Origin: a virus
Direction: 5' to 3' (one strand)
IMG/VR virus record: IMGVR_UViG_3300035162_000149
Location: 1-28,590 of that record
Length of the DNA stretch: 28,590 nucleotides
Shown here: one piece after another, positions 28,054-28,590 of the stretch
Position numbering within the stretch: the first letter of the stretch is position 1
How the letters are laid out: each line of letters opens with the position of its first letter
Made by a program: the position numbers and the translations under genes
The notes under the pieces: model-generated
Database searches by the model: none
Told to the model about the DNA's origin: nothing
Seen by the model: only the letters and a program-made list of their open reading frames with translations

Positions 28054-28590
28054 CAAGTCCACCTTGTCGGTTGGGGTGTAGCGTATTCCGTGCGAACAGG
28101 AAACAAGTATTCAACCAAGTAGCCAAGAGCGTCATTCATATGATCAAACCCATCTTCTTTGTTCGGAATGCTTGTTCCCTCTTTGTATGTCTGTCGCTCC
28201 AAACTCTTAATAGTGTGCTTGCATTTTGGGCTTACAAACAAATGCCGTCCACCATCACTCGACAGTAAACGACTATTCACAGCGTTGATACGATCCCTGA
28301 CCAATGCATGTGATTTCTTCGCCTTAACGCTGAATCCTGCGTTTTGTAAGATCGACAAATCTGTTCGACCACCAGCAGATGTTTTCCGCTGTCTTGATGC
28401 TGGGTCTGGATAGACAATTATATTGCGTCTAGGGTAGCGGCTTATTATCTCTGCAACCATTTCATCAGTGTTAGACCCGTACATGACTATCTCGTCAACG
28501 GCAATCAGCGTCCCGCCTTTACGAATACAGATAACGGCAGACATGGGGTCTAAGTTGAAGTCCATCCCAATGTGGAGTGTACCACTATCG
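28053..28590 (-). CDS. terL: Terminase large subunit, C-terminal nuclease part
   Basis: This part completes the gene starting at 724. It carries the RNase H-like headful nuclease: HIGMDFN (first metal aspartate), IIVYPDPASRQRKT (second) and DGFDHMNDALGYLVEYLF (third). The frame enters from the right edge in the overlap region (28550-28590) and ends TGA at 28055-28053, one base into the portal start. Together both parts form an intact 406-residue terminase. Confidence 0.95.
   Translation of the reverse strand, partial: DSGTLHIGMDFNLDPMSAVICIRKGGTLIAVDEIVMYGSNTDEMVAEIISRYPRRNIIVYPDPASRQRKTSAGGRTDLSILQNAGFSVKAKKSHALVRDRINAVNSRLLSSDGGRHLFVSPKCKHTIKSLERQTYKEGTSIPNKEDGFDHMNDALGYLVEYLFPVRTEYATPQPTRWT
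28550..28590. repeat. Terminal overlap, right copy
   Basis: The partner of bases 1-41 (40 of 41 identical). Joining the copies restores an uninterrupted terL frame and a unique length of 28,549 bases. Confidence 0.93.

Noticed and set aside
1-28590. CRISPR arrays, insertion sequences, integrase or attachment sites
   Set aside because: I saw no regularly spaced direct repeats, no transposase motifs, no tyrosine or serine recombinase and no tRNA-end duplication.

Overview
The window is an almost certainly complete genome of a small tailed phage of siphovirus type. The first 41 bases (1-41) recur at the right end (28550-28590) with one mismatch, and the large terminase gene runs off the left edge and resumes in frame at the right edge. 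The contig is therefore a circular map of about 28.55 kb cut inside terL. Every confident gene lies on the minus strand, so the map reads right to left. Genes are packed with TAATG, ATGA or GTGA overlaps. Tail-fibre and accessory virion families common in marine phages (DUF7936-like, DUF6447-like, a fibre with repeated LGDSDDLQIYHDGS-type modules, a BppU-like protein) suggest an aquatic proteobacterial host. The lambdoid-style NinB and NinG genes fit a proteobacterium, but the host is inferred, not shown.

Late block (1306 leftwards to 1, then 28590 down to 8857): an unknown small gene, TerS, TerL, portal, Mu gpF-like head protein, a 24-residue basic peptide, scaffold-like protein, major capsid protein, head-tail connector genes, tail terminator, major tail protein, a tail assembly chaperone with a -1 frameshift site (GGGAAAC), tape measure, lambda-like tail-tip proteins, a GNAT acetyltransferase, gpJ-like tail-tip protein, fibre and accessory proteins, then lysis genes (TM/coiled-coil proteins, XhlA-like protein, 3-TM holin, M15-type endolysin). 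It closes with an intrinsic terminator at 8812-8839.

Early block (8725 leftwards to 1735): a small protein, Sak3-type annealing protein, YqaJ exonuclease, an SSB-like protein, a small HTH regulator, a PD-(D/E)XK-like nuclease, a DnaT-like replication protein, NinB, an HTH-metallophosphoesterase, a zinc-ribbon protein, a DUF3310 protein, NinG and small unknown or membrane proteins. I see no DNA polymerase, helicase, primase, RNA polymerase or integrase. The phage probably borrows the host replisome and leans on recombination.

Non-coding DNA is concentrated in two places, 1436-1734 and 6457-6803. Each holds a strongly folded element. The two share four sequence blocks in the same order and orientation (GTAATAG, CGTATCGG, GGGCTA, GGGTCAA) but differ in spacing and helices. 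One starts exactly where a predicted leftward promoter would begin its transcript. This duplicated element is the most novel signal in the window. Around it are five promoter-like sites sharing a TTTACT/TTTACA -35 box, a perfect TTTACTA-N4-TAGTAAA palindrome, and a strong intrinsic terminator at 7077-7099 facing rightwards, against all genes.
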